Part shown: piece after piece, positions 1 to 8,098 of the stretch | Layout of the letters: each line of letters begins with the position of its first letter | How positions within the stretch are numbered: the stretch's first letter is position 1 | From: an uncultured Duganella sp. | Lineage (GTDB): Bacteria; Pseudomonadota; Gammaproteobacteria; Burkholderiales; Burkholderiaceae | NCBI GenBank assembly: GCA_946482335.1 | Contig: CAMLRG010000023.1 | Span: 1 to 41,495, forward strand | Direction of reading: 5' to 3' | Length of the DNA stretch: 41,495 bases | Made by a program: the position numbers and the translations under genes | The notes under the pieces: generated by a model | The model's database searches: none | Told to the model about the DNA's origin: nothing | Seen by the model: the letters and a program-made list of their open reading frames with translations, nothing else

Positions 1-19
1 GAATCCCCCTCTCCCGCCA
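1..19 (+). tRNA. Possible 3' end of a tRNA (partial, cut by window edge)
   Basis: The first bases read like the T-loop tail, 3' T-stem, acceptor strand and encoded CCA of a tRNA with a G discriminator (GAATCCCCC then TCTCCC-G-CCA), most like a serine tRNA. Only the end is present, so the anticodon is unknown. Counting back from CCA, the arm is one base shorter than the usual T-stem plus acceptor length, so this could be an altered tRNA end or a look-alike. A good terminator 34 bases downstream supports a transcript ending here. Confidence 0.4.
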
Positions 20-52
20 AGGATTCCAAGTGATTGATTCGCTTAAGCAAAT

Positions 53-84
53 AGCCAGCTAACTCAGCTGGCTTTTCTGTTTTT
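53..84 (+). terminator. Rho-independent terminator
   Basis: An 8-bp perfect stem (AGCCAGCT / AGCTGGCT, loop AACTC) is followed directly by a T-rich run (TTTTCTGTTTTT). It faces the plus strand and would end the putative tRNA transcript entering from the left. There is no matching T-run for the minus-strand hipA transcript that ends just to the right. Confidence 0.75.
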
Positions 85-102
85 AGCTTCCGCTTTTAAC
101 GT

Positions 103-1443
103 TTAGCCAGGTGGCATATTGGCGAGTCGACCGCACTGGGCCAGCATCCCGGAGAGGATGCTATCTGCAACGTCTCCTGGGTACCCTGGAGGGAGTATGT
201 CCCACACTGCTTCAGCAACTACCGGCGCCTGGGCCAAGACCTCCTCAATGAGCTCCTCAGCGACGCGGGCGCCAAGTCCCACCTGGCGGGCCATAGCGGA
301 CCAGTGGCGACGCATGATCCGATCAATGAAGTAGTAATTCTCACTGCCCCGGATTGCCATTGCCAGTTTGGCTTCCTGGCGCGCAATCAAGTTCTCGCCG
401 TGCCCAATCACTGGATGCGCCGAGAGCACGTCGTACAGCGGGGAAGCTTCGTATTCTCCGCCACGTCCGATCATGATGCTGAAGTTCTTGGCATGTCCGT
501 CGGTGGCCATCAGAAGCCAGAAAATGAGCTGTGTCTTGAAGAAGTTGCGGCGATCAAAATGCGCCTTCTCCGATGAGAGCAGCAACTGCATGATGCGCTG
601 AATCCCCGGCCCGCCGTCGGCCTGGTACTTCAAAAGTGGAGAGCAGCCCAGCGCCTGGCACATGTCCTCTTGCGGTAATCGGGCAATCCAGGTGCGATCG
701 TTGGAAAACTTACGGTCAAACCGCTTTACGGACAGCACCTTCTGGTCCTCGAAAGTCAGAATCTCAGTGGCGGCAACGGGCAGGCCAAATTTATCCATGA
801 TCTGCGAGCAGAGCCACTCGTTTTCGACCGAGGTGCGCATGTCGGCACGGCTGTTGCCCACCAGGCCAAGAGGAAGTTTCAGAATGTGGGTGGTCGGGGT
901 ACTCCCGGTCGGGCGGTACCATTGCCCGTCGTGCCACAGAAGGGCGTTCTTCTCCTGGGCGCCGGCAATGGACAAGCGTAGGTCACCCCTGTGATCTTGG
1001 CGGCCCAGGCCCGCTGGCGCGGTCGTCGCGCGCAGCAACTCCGCGATCTGGTGCTCGTCTAGCAAATCGCCTTGAATGGAGAACAAATCGTCCGGTGATT
1101 CGTCCGGCGCCAGAAGTTGGGCTGCGCCTACGCAGTCTCGCCCGAGCGCCTGCAGTAAGGCGAAAGGGGAGGTACTTCCTGTGTTGTGCTTTTGCGCCAG
1201 GCGCTGGCGAATGCGATCGCTATCAGGCAGCAGGTTGTCGAAGTAGTTCGTAACCACATCGCCCGAATACTGAGCGTTTGCAGCCGTGAAGGGCATCGAC
1301 AAAGACAGAGGGCGCCGGTTCTCGTCCTCCAGCCATTCCTGGAAGTACGCGAACGTCGAGGTGTTTCGTTTGATTGTCCATTGGCCTACCGGAGTGCCAT
1401 TGAGCCAAACGTTGAGACTGCGCTGGATTCCACGTTGCGCCAT
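103..1443 (-). CDS. hipA: HipA family serine/threonine kinase toxin
   Basis: Kinase toxin of a type II toxin-antitoxin pair. E. coli HipA phosphorylates glutamyl-tRNA synthetase and causes growth arrest and persistence. The 446-residue protein has the full HipA layout: N-terminal couple_hipA domain (about 8-110), the SIAGAQEKNALL segment carrying the equivalent of the E. coli autophosphorylated Ser (Ser158 here), the TPTTHILKLP loop, QEDMCQ (258-263), DGGPGI, the catalytic ATDGHAKNFS loop (Asp315, Lys319, Asn320) and the metal-binding PLYDVLS (Asp338). All key residues are present, so it looks active. It lies 3' of hipB with 3 bases between stop and start, a standard antitoxin-first operon. 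GC content is lower than in the genes to the right, fitting an acquired module. Its stop lies about 20 bases from the terminator next to the tRNA-like sequence. Confidence 0.95.
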   Translation of the reverse strand: MAQRGIQRSLNVWLNGTPVGQWTIKRNTSTFAYFQEWLEDENRRPLSLSMPFTAANAQYSGDVVTNYFDNLLPDSDRIRQRLAQKHNTGSTSPFALLQALGRDCVGAAQLLAPDESPDDLFSIQGDLLDEHQIAELLRATTAPAGLGRQDHRGDLRLSIAGAQEKNALLWHDGQWYRPTGSTPTTHILKLPLGLVGNSRADMRTSVENEWLCSQIMDKFGLPVAATEILTFEDQKVLSVKRFDRKFSNDRTWIARLPQEDMCQALGCSPLLKYQADGGPGIQRIMQLLLSSEKAHFDRRNFFKTQLIFWLLMATDGHAKNFSIMIGRGGEYEASPLYDVLSAHPVIGHGENLIARQEAKLAMAIRGSENYYFIDRIMRRHWSAMARQVGLGARVAEELIEEVLAQAPVVAEAVWDILPPGYPGDVADSILSGMLAQCGRLANMPPG

Positions 1444-1446
1444 GTG

Positions 1447-1887
1447 TCACCACTCGGTTGTGTCGCCGGGTTTGACCACTTTTGCAGGGGCTGCCCCCAT
1501 GCCAGGTTTTGCGTGCTTTGGTAAATCCGTACCGGCCTGAGATCGTTGGCCTTTGGCCTTCAGGACTTTGGGGCGATCGTCAGTGCTGCGATCTGGGACG
1601 CCCTTCGCTCCAATTGACCCTCGTCGAGCGCTCGATTTGGACTTGACCTGGAAGACTGGCAACGTATCCGGGTCGCCGTCGGTCATCTGAAGCTTGACGT
1701 TCATCAGCCGCAAAATGGTGAAAAGGCGATCGACGCTCGTCGATGCCAGGTTCGATTCGATCTGGGCGTAGCTCTGTTGGCTGATACCTAGTTTTTCAGC
1801 CATCGCCGCTTGGGTGAGATTTGCCTTCTTCCTGAAACCTTGGATGAGCGGCTTCAGGTGGTCTAGCGTCTGGATGGTGAAGTCCAT
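1447..1887 (-). CDS. hipB: HipB-like antitoxin with long C-terminal linker
   Basis: XRE-type helix-turn-helix antitoxin and autorepressor partner of HipA. The DNA-binding domain covers about residues 9-70 (helix-turn-helix around LTQAAMAEKLGISQQSYAQIE). E. coli HipB has 88 residues; this protein has 146. The extra part, about residues 76-142, is rich in Lys, Arg, Ser, Pro and Gly and looks disordered. The protein nevertheless ends in Glu-Trp, like E. coli HipB, whose terminal Trp packs into a pocket of HipA. The ATG has a GGAG ribosome site (in GGAGATAAAACC). Promoter and palindromes lie immediately upstream (1917-2003). HipB identity is inferred from the helix-turn-helix, the operon position and the EW terminus. 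Confidence 0.9.
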   Translation of the reverse strand: MDFTIQTLDHLKPLIQGFRKKANLTQAAMAEKLGISQQSYAQIESNLASTSVDRLFTILRLMNVKLQMTDGDPDTLPVFQVKSKSSARRGSIGAKGVPDRSTDDRPKVLKAKGQRSQAGTDLPKHAKPGMGAAPAKVVKPGDTTEW

Positions 1888-1918
1888 GGTTTTATCTCCG
1901 TGAATGCGGTTCTTCTAC

Positions 1919-1947
1919 AGTATATGAACTGTAAATTCTAATTACAA
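1919..1947 (-). promoter_or_regulatory. Sigma-70-type promoter for hipBA
   Basis: On the minus strand, TTGTAA (1947-1942) and TATACT (1924-1919) are separated by exactly 17 bases, a good -35/-10 pair. The start would fall near 1912, about 25 bases before the hipB ATG. The promoter overlaps the first TGTAA-N7-TTACA palindrome, which fits autorepression by HipB. Confidence 0.65.
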
Positions 1948-2003
1948 TGCAAATCACGTAAAACCTAGGAGTTACAGTGTTTAGCTTGTAATTCCATTTT
2001 ACA
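1930..2003. promoter_or_regulatory. Twin TGTAA-N7-TTACA palindromes, candidate HipB operators
   Basis: Two 17-bp inverted repeats with the same half-sites and the same 7-base spacer lie at 1930-1946 and 1987-2003, 57 bases apart. Further half-sites occur at 1972-1976 (TTACA), and an ACAGT/ACTGT pair lies at 1917-1932. E. coli HipB binds palindromes of another sequence (TATCC-N8-GGATA) placed in the same way in front of hipBA. Assignment to HipB is inference from location and repetition. Confidence 0.6.
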
Positions 2004-2184
2004 GGCTTTGAACTGTTAAGCCTGGACTCTCCCGTATTGGACTCACGATCTAAGGCAGCCTTTCGTTGACACACCACTCGCCATATAGCAAGCTTGACAA
2101 GCATAAAAAAGTATCAACATTCACTGGTGAAATATCGTCCAACAAACCGGCCTCACGAGGGCTACTATTTGGAGAAGACGCACT

Positions 2185-2967
2185 ATGAAGATGTTCCCGC
2201 TTTCCCGCCTGTTCGGCACGCTGCTGGTATTCGCATCCGCTTTCAATGCCCACGCCATCACGTACGGCCAGGCCGACGGCAACAAGCATCCCCAGGTCGG
2301 GGCGTTGGTGGATTACGACAGTAAAGGCACGGCTTACGCTTTCTGCACCGGTGCCCTGATCAGCCCGACCGTGATGCTGACCGCCGCCCATTGCAATCCC
2401 GGTGTGGCCACAGTCAAGGTGACGTTCGACAGCAAGGTCCTGAACTCGGCCGTCATGTATGTCGGCCAGTACCACGCCCACCCCGAGTACCGCGCGCAGC
2501 AAAACGATCCGCACGATATCGCGGTGATCGTGTTCGACCAGTCGATCCCCAACGTGACCCCGGCCAAACTGCCGACGCTGGGCTTGTTCGATACGCTGAA
2601 GAGCAATGGCCTGCTCGCCAACACCACTTACACCGCGGTAGGCTACGGCGGCCAGGAGCGCACCTTCGACAGCAAGGGCGGTTGGACCATCTCCTACCAG
2701 GATGCGCGCGAATGGTCGGTATCTTCCTTCGGCGCGCTGAACGAAAGCTGGCTGCGCCTGTCGCAGAACAATGCGGTTGGCAACGGCGGGACGTGCTACG
2801 GGGATTCCGGCGGCCCGAACTTCTTCGGCAGCGGTAAGGGGGAAACCAAAATGTTGGCCGGTACCACGATCACGGGTGATGTGCCTTGCGTGCAAAGCAA
2901 TGTGATCTACCGCCTCGACACTCCATCCGCGCGGGCCTTCCTGGCGGACTACGTCGTTCTGCCATAA
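2185..2967 (+). CDS. Secreted trypsin-like serine protease (S1 family)
   Basis: A 260-residue exported endopeptidase. An N-terminal signal peptide (about residues 1-24, ending AHA) precedes a chymotrypsin-fold domain with the full catalytic triad: His69 in TAAHC, Asp111 in HDIAV and Ser208 in GDSGGP. Cys residues flank the His and Ser motifs as usual for S1 enzymes. There is no C-terminal anchor or extra domain, so it is probably released. The ATG at 2185 has GGAGAAG about 7 bases upstream. Two TTGACA hexamers (2066, 2094) lie upstream, but neither has a good -10 partner. It converges on the PEP-CTERM gene; a 14-bp hairpin lies between the two stops. The substrate is unknown. Confidence 0.9.
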   Translation: MKMFPLSRLFGTLLVFASAFNAHAITYGQADGNKHPQVGALVDYDSKGTAYAFCTGALISPTVMLTAAHCNPGVATVKVTFDSKVLNSAVMYVGQYHAHPEYRAQQNDPHDIAVIVFDQSIPNVTPAKLPTLGLFDTLKSNGLLANTTYTAVGYGGQERTFDSKGGWTISYQDAREWSVSSFGALNESWLRLSQNNAVGNGGTCYGDSGGPNFFGSGKGETKMLAGTTITGDVPCVQSNVIYRLDTPSARAFLADYVVLP

Positions 2968-2973
2968 ACAATG

Positions 2974-3011
2974 CGCGAGCTGCCGCCCACGCAATGTGGC
3001 GGCAGCTCGCG
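2974..3011. terminator. Shared hairpin between convergent genes
   Basis: A 14-bp perfect stem (2974-2987 with 2998-3011, starting CGCGAGCTGC) and a 10-base loop sit just after the protease stop and before the PEP-CTERM gene stop. For the minus strand the following bases are moderately T-rich (GCATTGTTTAT); for the plus strand there is no T-run. It probably acts as a terminator, more convincingly for the PEP-CTERM transcript. Confidence 0.55.
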
Positions 3012-3024
3012 GCAGATTGGCGCG

Positions 3025-3801
3025 TCAGCGGGTGACCGCGCGCCGGCTGCGCCGGCCATATGCCACGCCGAACAGGCCAAGCATGGCCAGCGCCAGGGTG
3101 CTTGGTTCGGGCACGGCGGCCGGATCTGCGGTGCCCTGCACGCCAACCGTGAAACCGTTCCAGAATTCGTTGGAAGCGCTGTTCCAGGTGAGCGAGTCAA
3201 ATGCGCCAACGAACTGGATCACGCCGTGCGGTTCGGAGCCGCCCACGTTGGAGCTGTTGAGGGCGTACAGGAAATTGCCGCCACCGAGGTCAGTGACGAC
3301 CTTGGTCACGCCGCCGCAGCCCCAGAAGCCGCAGGCATTCCCGTCCACGCCGCCCACGCTGAGGATGTTGAAGTCCTGGTTGAGGAAGGTGTAGCCGTTG
3401 CCGTTCAAACTGATGAACGCGAACACGGGATTGACGACCGTTTGCGAAAACTGCAGGGTCTGCTGGCCTGCACGGCTCAGGCCAATGATATCGGTGCCGG
3501 TCGGGCTGTTGTCAACGGCACTGCTGGTGTAAGGCGAAATGGCGTCGTTACGGCCACCGAAATTGTTCTGGTAATAGTCGGTGCCACCACTCGGCTGGTA
3601 AAAGCCGATGCCATTGGCATTCGTATAGGTCACGCCGACGGACACGGTGGCGGTGGTGATCATGCCCTGGCCCCGGAATCCGTTACCGGGATCGGTATCT
3701 GTGCCAGTCCAGTCCGTCCAATAGATGGGGGCGGCGGAGGCTGCGCCGCTGAAGAGGATGGCCATTAACCCTGCAATTGCCTTGCGACTCGATTTAAACA
3801 C
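3025..3801 (-). CDS. PEP-CTERM sorting domain protein
   Basis: A 258-residue exported protein of unknown function. A signal peptide (MFKSSRKAIAGLMAILFSG, cleaved near ASA-AP) leads into a Gly/Asn/Thr-rich beta-type domain without recognised catalytic motifs. The last 25-odd residues form a PEP-CTERM signal: VPEPSTLALAMLGLFGVAYG followed by an Arg-rich tail, recognised by exosortase EpsH/XrtA-type systems and linked to surface or exopolysaccharide biology. I chose the GTG at 3801, because AAGGAG lies 7 bases before it and it starts directly at the signal peptide; a longer reading from 3882 would add 27 residues ahead of the signal. No exosortase gene is in the window. Confidence 0.85.
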   Translation of the reverse strand: MFKSSRKAIAGLMAILFSGAASAAPIYWTDWTGTDTDPGNGFRGQGMITTATVSVGVTYTNANGIGFYQPSGGTDYYQNNFGGRNDAISPYTSSAVDNSPTGTDIIGLSRAGQQTLQFSQTVVNPVFAFISLNGNGYTFLNQDFNILSVGGVDGNACGFWGCGGVTKVVTDLGGGNFLYALNSSNVGGSEPHGVIQFVGAFDSLTWNSASNEFWNGFTVGVQGTADPAAVPEPSTLALAMLGLFGVAYGRRSRRAVTR

Positions 3802-4096
3802 TATGTTTCTCCTTATTTCAGTATCAAGCGTTGCCAAGGCACGCGCGCCAGACGCGGATGCGCTGGTCGATGCCCGGGGCATGTCACTTTAGCAATAATC
3901 ATGCCTGTTTGATACTATTTCTTATTTCTCAATAAAATCAATTGCTTGTGTTGTGGTGCCCGGGGAGGGGCGTTGTGCTATGTAAGGAATTTCGACAGCA
4001 CACGCGCGTTGCAGCCGCTTGCGCATCCGTGGCGAGCCCCCTCCAGCAATTCTTGTAAGATGACCCGAGCTACCGTTCCTTACCGGGCGAAGTTCC

Positions 4097-6949
4097 ATGG
4101 TGGAGTCAAGCGTTGCATTGGTGGAGCTCATTCCCTGCGCCGCGTTGCTGTACTCTTGCGAGGGGACGATTCTTGCTGCCAACAGAATGTTCTGCGAGCT
4201 GGTTGGCTACGCGCCAACCGAGCTGTCGCGCAAGCGCGTGGCGGATTTGACGACCAGCGGCGAGCGGCAACTCGACGATGCGGTCTGGCTCACTGAACTC
4301 ATCACCAGAAGCGGCGATATCGTCCAGTGCGAAGTGAAGCGCAAATGCCTGAACGGCTCAGGCGCCATGCAATGCCTGGCCCTTCTGCGCAAGTTCAGCG
4401 CGCAAACCGATAGCGAATTGATCCTGCACGCCATCGACGAAGGCTTCGTCCTGCTCGACCGCGACTTCCGCATCCAGCGCATCAACGACGAAGCCCTGCG
4501 CATCGACGGCCGGCCGCGCGATGAATTCATCGGCAAGACGCACTGGGAAGCCTGGCCCGGGTCGGAGACCCTGCCAATTGGCGAAACCTACCGTAAGGCC
4601 ATGCACGACCGCGGCACCGCCACCATTGAGCAGCTCTACCAACACAACGGCCGGGACATATGGGTGGAAGCGCGTGTCTTTCCCGTCGAGGATGGCCTTG
4701 CGATCTTCTTCCGCGATATCACAAAACGCAAGGAGGCGGAGAGCGCCATCCGCGATAGCGAAGCCAAGTTCCGCACGATCGCCGACGCCATTCCGCAAAT
4801 TGTCTGGTCGGCGCGCCCCGATGGTTTCCATGACTATTTCAACCACCAGTGGTATGAATACACCGGCGTGCCGGAAGACGTGGCGTTCGGCGATGCCTGG
4901 GTAGGCTTGTTCCATCCGGACGATGTGGCGCGGATGGAAACGAACTGGCAGCATAGCCTTGCCACTGGCGATCCCTACGAGGTCGAGTTCCGGCTGAGGC
5001 ACCGCTCCGGCGAGTACCGCTGGACGCTCGCCCGCGCACTGCCGGTGCGGAACGAGCGCGGCGAGATCGTACGCTGGATGGGAACCTCTACCGATATCCA
5101 CGAGCGCATGGAAATGCAGGAAGCCTTGCGCGATACGCAGTGGCGCCTGGAGGCAGCGCTGACTGCCGCTGAAATCGGTACCTGGACATGGGACATCCAA
5201 TCCGACCGCGTCCACGCGGACCGTAACCTGGCCGAGATGTTCGGCATCTCAGCGGAACTTGCGGATGGCGGGCCAATTGCGGAATATTTCGCCGTTGTGC
5301 ATCCGGAGGATATCGGCGCCGTGCGCGCCAGCCTGGACCAATCGTTGTCTTCGGGCGAGCCTTACCACGCAAGCTTCCGCATCCGCGCGCCCAATGGTGG
5401 AACCCGCTACATGCAGGCGCGGGGCATCGTCGCGCGCGACGGGCAAGGCAGGCCGCTGCGCATGTCCGGCGCAGTGCTCGACGTCACGCGCCAGCAACTG
5501 GCCGAGGAAGCCCTAAAGTCGAGCGAGCTGACGTTCCGCACGCTGGCGGATAATATTCCCCAACTGGCCTGGATGGCGGACAGCGAAGGCTCCATCTTCT
5601 GGTACAACAGCCGCTGGTTCGCATACACCGGCACCACGCTGGAAGAGATGCAAGGCTGGGGATGGTCGAAGGTGCACCATCCGGACCACGTCGAGCGCGT
5701 GGTCGCGCATTACCGCAAGCAGGTCGTGGAAGACCAGCAAGTCTGGGAAGATACTTTCCCCCTGCATGGCGCCGATGGCCAGTACCGTTGGTTCCTGTCG
5801 CGCGCCGTGCCGATCCGCGATGAGCACGGGCGCGTGGTGCGCTGGATGGGGACCAACACCGACATCACCCTGCAGCGCGAGGCGGAGCAGCGCAAGGACG
5901 ATTTCCTCGCGCTGCTGGCGCACGAGCTGCGCAACCCGCTGGCGCCGATCAGCACTGCCGCGCAGCTGTTGAAGATGGGCGCGCGCAACCCCGAGTACAT
6001 CCAGCGTTCGAGCGAGATCATCGACCGCCAGGTCAAGCACATGTCGGAGCTGGTGGACGATCTGATGGATGTCTCGCGCGTGACGCGCGGCCTGGTGTCG
6101 ATCGAGAGGAAAGAAGTGGGCATGGCCGAAGTGGTCAACAGCGCGGTGGAGCAATCACGTCCGCTGATCGAGGAGCGCAACCAGCAATTGGTGCTGGATG
6201 TGCGCAACGGCGGGGCGGAAGTGCTGGGCGACCGTACGCGCCTGGTGCAGGTCCTGACCAACCTGTTGAACAACGCGGCGAAGTATACGCAGCAGGGTGG
6301 CCGTATCGCGCTTACGGTGGAAGCCCGCGACGGCCACGCCGTCATCAGCGTGACCGACAACGGCATGGGCATGGACGCGGACTTGCTGCCGCGCCTGTTC
6401 GAGTTGTTCACGCAGGCCGAGCGTACGCCGGACCGCCGCAGTGGCGGGCTTGGCCTGGGCCTGGCGCTGGTGAAGAGCATCGTTGCGCTGCATGGCGGGA
6501 CCATCACCGCTGCCAGCCCGGGGCAGGGCAAGGGGAGCACGTTCACCGTCTCGCTGCCCCTGCTGCATCACGACAGCGCTACGCGGCCCCTGCACATCCT
6601 GCTGGTCGACCGCGTGGACGACGGCGATGCGGAGCTGCCCGCCGAGCTGGAAGCGGAAGGGCATATGGTCGCCCTCTGCGCCGATGTGCCAAGCGCGCTG
6701 GAAACCGCACGCGACCTGCATCCGGACGCGGTCCTGATCAGGACCGACATGCCGGGTGTGGAAGGCTACGCGCTCGCGCGGCAACTGCGTGCGCTGCACC
6801 CCGATGAGCCGGCAACCTTTATCGCCTTGAGCGATTCGGACCAGTCGCATGACAAGGTCATTGCGCGCAGCGCCGGCTTCGACCACCTGATCGAGCGGCC
6901 GGTCGAAATGGGGTCGCTGCGCAGGATCCTGCCAATGGCGCATCACTGA
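4097..6949 (+). CDS. Multi-PAS hybrid histidine kinase with degenerate receiver
   Basis: A 950-residue sensor kinase without transmembrane segments, so cytoplasmic. Five PAS/PAC-like units are visible at roughly 5-105, 108-215, 220-342, 345-470 and 475-598; the third to fifth are of the PAS_3 type with the RWMGTxTDI ending. The HisKA domain follows with phospho-acceptor His609 in LAHELRNPL, then HATPase_c (about 705-822, N-box LLNNAAKYT, G-box GGLGLGLALVK). The C-terminal part (about 830-945) has a receiver fold, but the phospho-acceptor Asp is Arg882 (VLIRTDMPG), one residue of the N-terminal acidic pair is Arg (LLVDRVDD) and the conserved Lys is Arg (ERP in place of xKP). Thus the kinase part looks active and the receiver is a pseudo-receiver. 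No separate response regulator is adjacent. Signal unknown. Confidence 0.9.
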   Translation: MVESSVALVELIPCAALLYSCEGTILAANRMFCELVGYAPTELSRKRVADLTTSGERQLDDAVWLTELITRSGDIVQCEVKRKCLNGSGAMQCLALLRKFSAQTDSELILHAIDEGFVLLDRDFRIQRINDEALRIDGRPRDEFIGKTHWEAWPGSETLPIGETYRKAMHDRGTATIEQLYQHNGRDIWVEARVFPVEDGLAIFFRDITKRKEAESAIRDSEAKFRTIADAIPQIVWSARPDGFHDYFNHQWYEYTGVPEDVAFGDAWVGLFHPDDVARMETNWQHSLATGDPYEVEFRLRHRSGEYRWTLARALPVRNERGEIVRWMGTSTDIHERMEMQEALRDTQWRLEAALTAAEIGTWTWDIQSDRVHADRNLAEMFGISAELADGGPIAEYFAVVHPEDIGAVRASLDQSLSSGEPYHASFRIRAPNGGTRYMQARGIVARDGQGRPLRMSGAVLDVTRQQLAEEALKSSELTFRTLADNIPQLAWMADSEGSIFWYNSRWFAYTGTTLEEMQGWGWSKVHHPDHVERVVAHYRKQVVEDQQVWEDTFPLHGADGQYRWFLSRAVPIRDEHGRVVRWMGTNTDITLQREAEQRKDDFLALLAHELRNPLAPISTAAQLLKMGARNPEYIQRSSEIIDRQVKHMSELVDDLMDVSRVTRGLVSIERKEVGMAEVVNSAVEQSRPLIEERNQQLVLDVRNGGAEVLGDRTRLVQVLTNLLNNAAKYTQQGGRIALTVEARDGHAVISVTDNGMGMDADLLPRLFELFTQAERTPDRRSGGLGLGLALVKSIVALHGGTITAASPGQGKGSTFTVSLPLLHHDSATRPLHILLVDRVDDGDAELPAELEAEGHMVALCADVPSALETARDLHPDAVLIRTDMPGVEGYALARQLRALHPDEPATFIALSDSDQSHDKVIARSAGFDHLIERPVEMGSLRRILPMAHH

Positions 6950-6958
6950 GCTGCCACC

Positions 6959-8098
6959 ATGGCCAAGCCAGCCACGGGAGTGCGCCTGCTGCGAAGCCTG
7001 GTCCGTGCAGGGAAGGCACAGCAATCCTTGCTGACCCGGCTGATGGCCGCCGCCACGCCGAAGCCGGCCAAATCACGCCGCAAGCCGGCGGCGAAATCCG
7101 TCGCGGTCAGCGAGCGGCCGCTGAAAATCCGCAAGCATGCGCGCCCCGAAGTCGCCGTTGCGCCGGGCAAGTGGCTTTCGGCGCAGTTTCCACGGCCCTT
7201 GCAGCCCGGCCAGCCGGCGGGTTTGCGTATGAGTTACTGGCTGTACTTGCCCGAGCATGTCCCTGATGCGGTTGCGCGGCGTGGCTGGCCCTTGCTCGTC
7301 ATGTTGCATGGGTGCCACCAGAGCGCGACGCAGTTTGCGCAGGGTACGCGTATGAACCTGCTGGCGGAAGACAAGGGATACGCGGTGTTGTATCCGCAGC
7401 AGTCGGTCAGCGCGCAGGCGCAGCGGTGCTGGCGCTGGTTCGACCGCAGCAACCAGCATGGCGGCGGCGAAACGGCGATGCTGGCGGCCTTGCTCGAAAA
7501 GATCGTCGCGCAGCATGGCGTCGACCGCCGGCGGATTTACGTATGCGGAATTTCCGCCGGCGCGGGCATGGCGGCGGTACTGGCCTTGAACCATCCTGAA
7601 TTGATTGCCGCTGTTGGACTGCACTCGGGGCCGGTGTTCGGCGCGGCGCATAGCCCCGCGACAGCGCTGCACGTCATGCGTCATGGTGCGGCGGCGCAGG
7701 CCGATGCCGCCATCGGCAGCCTGTTGCTGCGGCGCTCGATGCAAGGCGTGCCTGCGCCGCTGCCGCCGATGCCTGCGATCCTGATCCAGGGCGACGATGA
7801 TGAGGTCGTGCGTTCGGTGAACCAGGAACAGTTGGCCGGGCAATGGCTGCGCTTGAACGGTTTGCCTGCGGGCGCTGCGGCGCAAGTGCTGGAGAAACCA
7901 GCAACACGGGGTGGCCGCCGCAACGCATACACTGTCCGCGACTATGTGGTGGGCCGCAAGGTGCTGCTGCGCGTGGCGCGGATCTCAGGGCTGGGTCACG
8001 AATGGAGCGGCGGCGATCCGGAGTTGAAGTTCAACGCGAAGGCGGGGCCGGATGCCAGCCGCATGATGCTGGAGTTTTTTGGCAAGCACCAGCGCTAG
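6959..8098 (+). CDS. PHB depolymerase family esterase (LpqC-like)
   Basis: A 379-residue alpha/beta hydrolase of the Esterase_PHB / LpqC family. Family members hydrolyse short-chain polyhydroxyalkanoates or feruloyl and acetyl esters. The core has the oxyanion-hole segment MLHGCHQSATQFAQGT (about 115-130) and the nucleophile elbow GISAG with Ser199; the catalytic His is probably in the GLGHEWSGG segment near the C terminus. Residues 30-66 form an Ala/Pro/Lys/Arg-rich extension, and there is no convincing signal peptide, so it may act inside the cell. The start codon follows the kinase stop by 9 bases, suggesting cotranscription. The stop codon overlaps the stop of the convergent EAL gene in a shared CTAG. 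Substrate uncertain. Confidence 0.85.
   Translation: MAKPATGVRLLRSLVRAGKAQQSLLTRLMAAATPKPAKSRRKPAAKSVAVSERPLKIRKHARPEVAVAPGKWLSAQFPRPLQPGQPAGLRMSYWLYLPEHVPDAVARRGWPLLVMLHGCHQSATQFAQGTRMNLLAEDKGYAVLYPQQSVSAQAQRCWRWFDRSNQHGGGETAMLAALLEKIVAQHGVDRRRIYVCGISAGAGMAAVLALNHPELIAAVGLHSGPVFGAAHSPATALHVMRHGAAAQADAAIGSLLLRRSMQGVPAPLPPMPAILIQGDDDEVVRSVNQEQLAGQWLRLNGLPAGAAAQVLEKPATRGGRRNAYTVRDYVVGRKVLLRVARISGLGHEWSGGDPELKFNAKAGPDASRMMLEFFGKHQR

Noticed and set aside
2066..2122. Two TTGACA hexamers as a promoter for the secreted protease
   Set aside because: Neither has an acceptable -10 hexamer at 16-18 bases; the second gives ACATTC at best.
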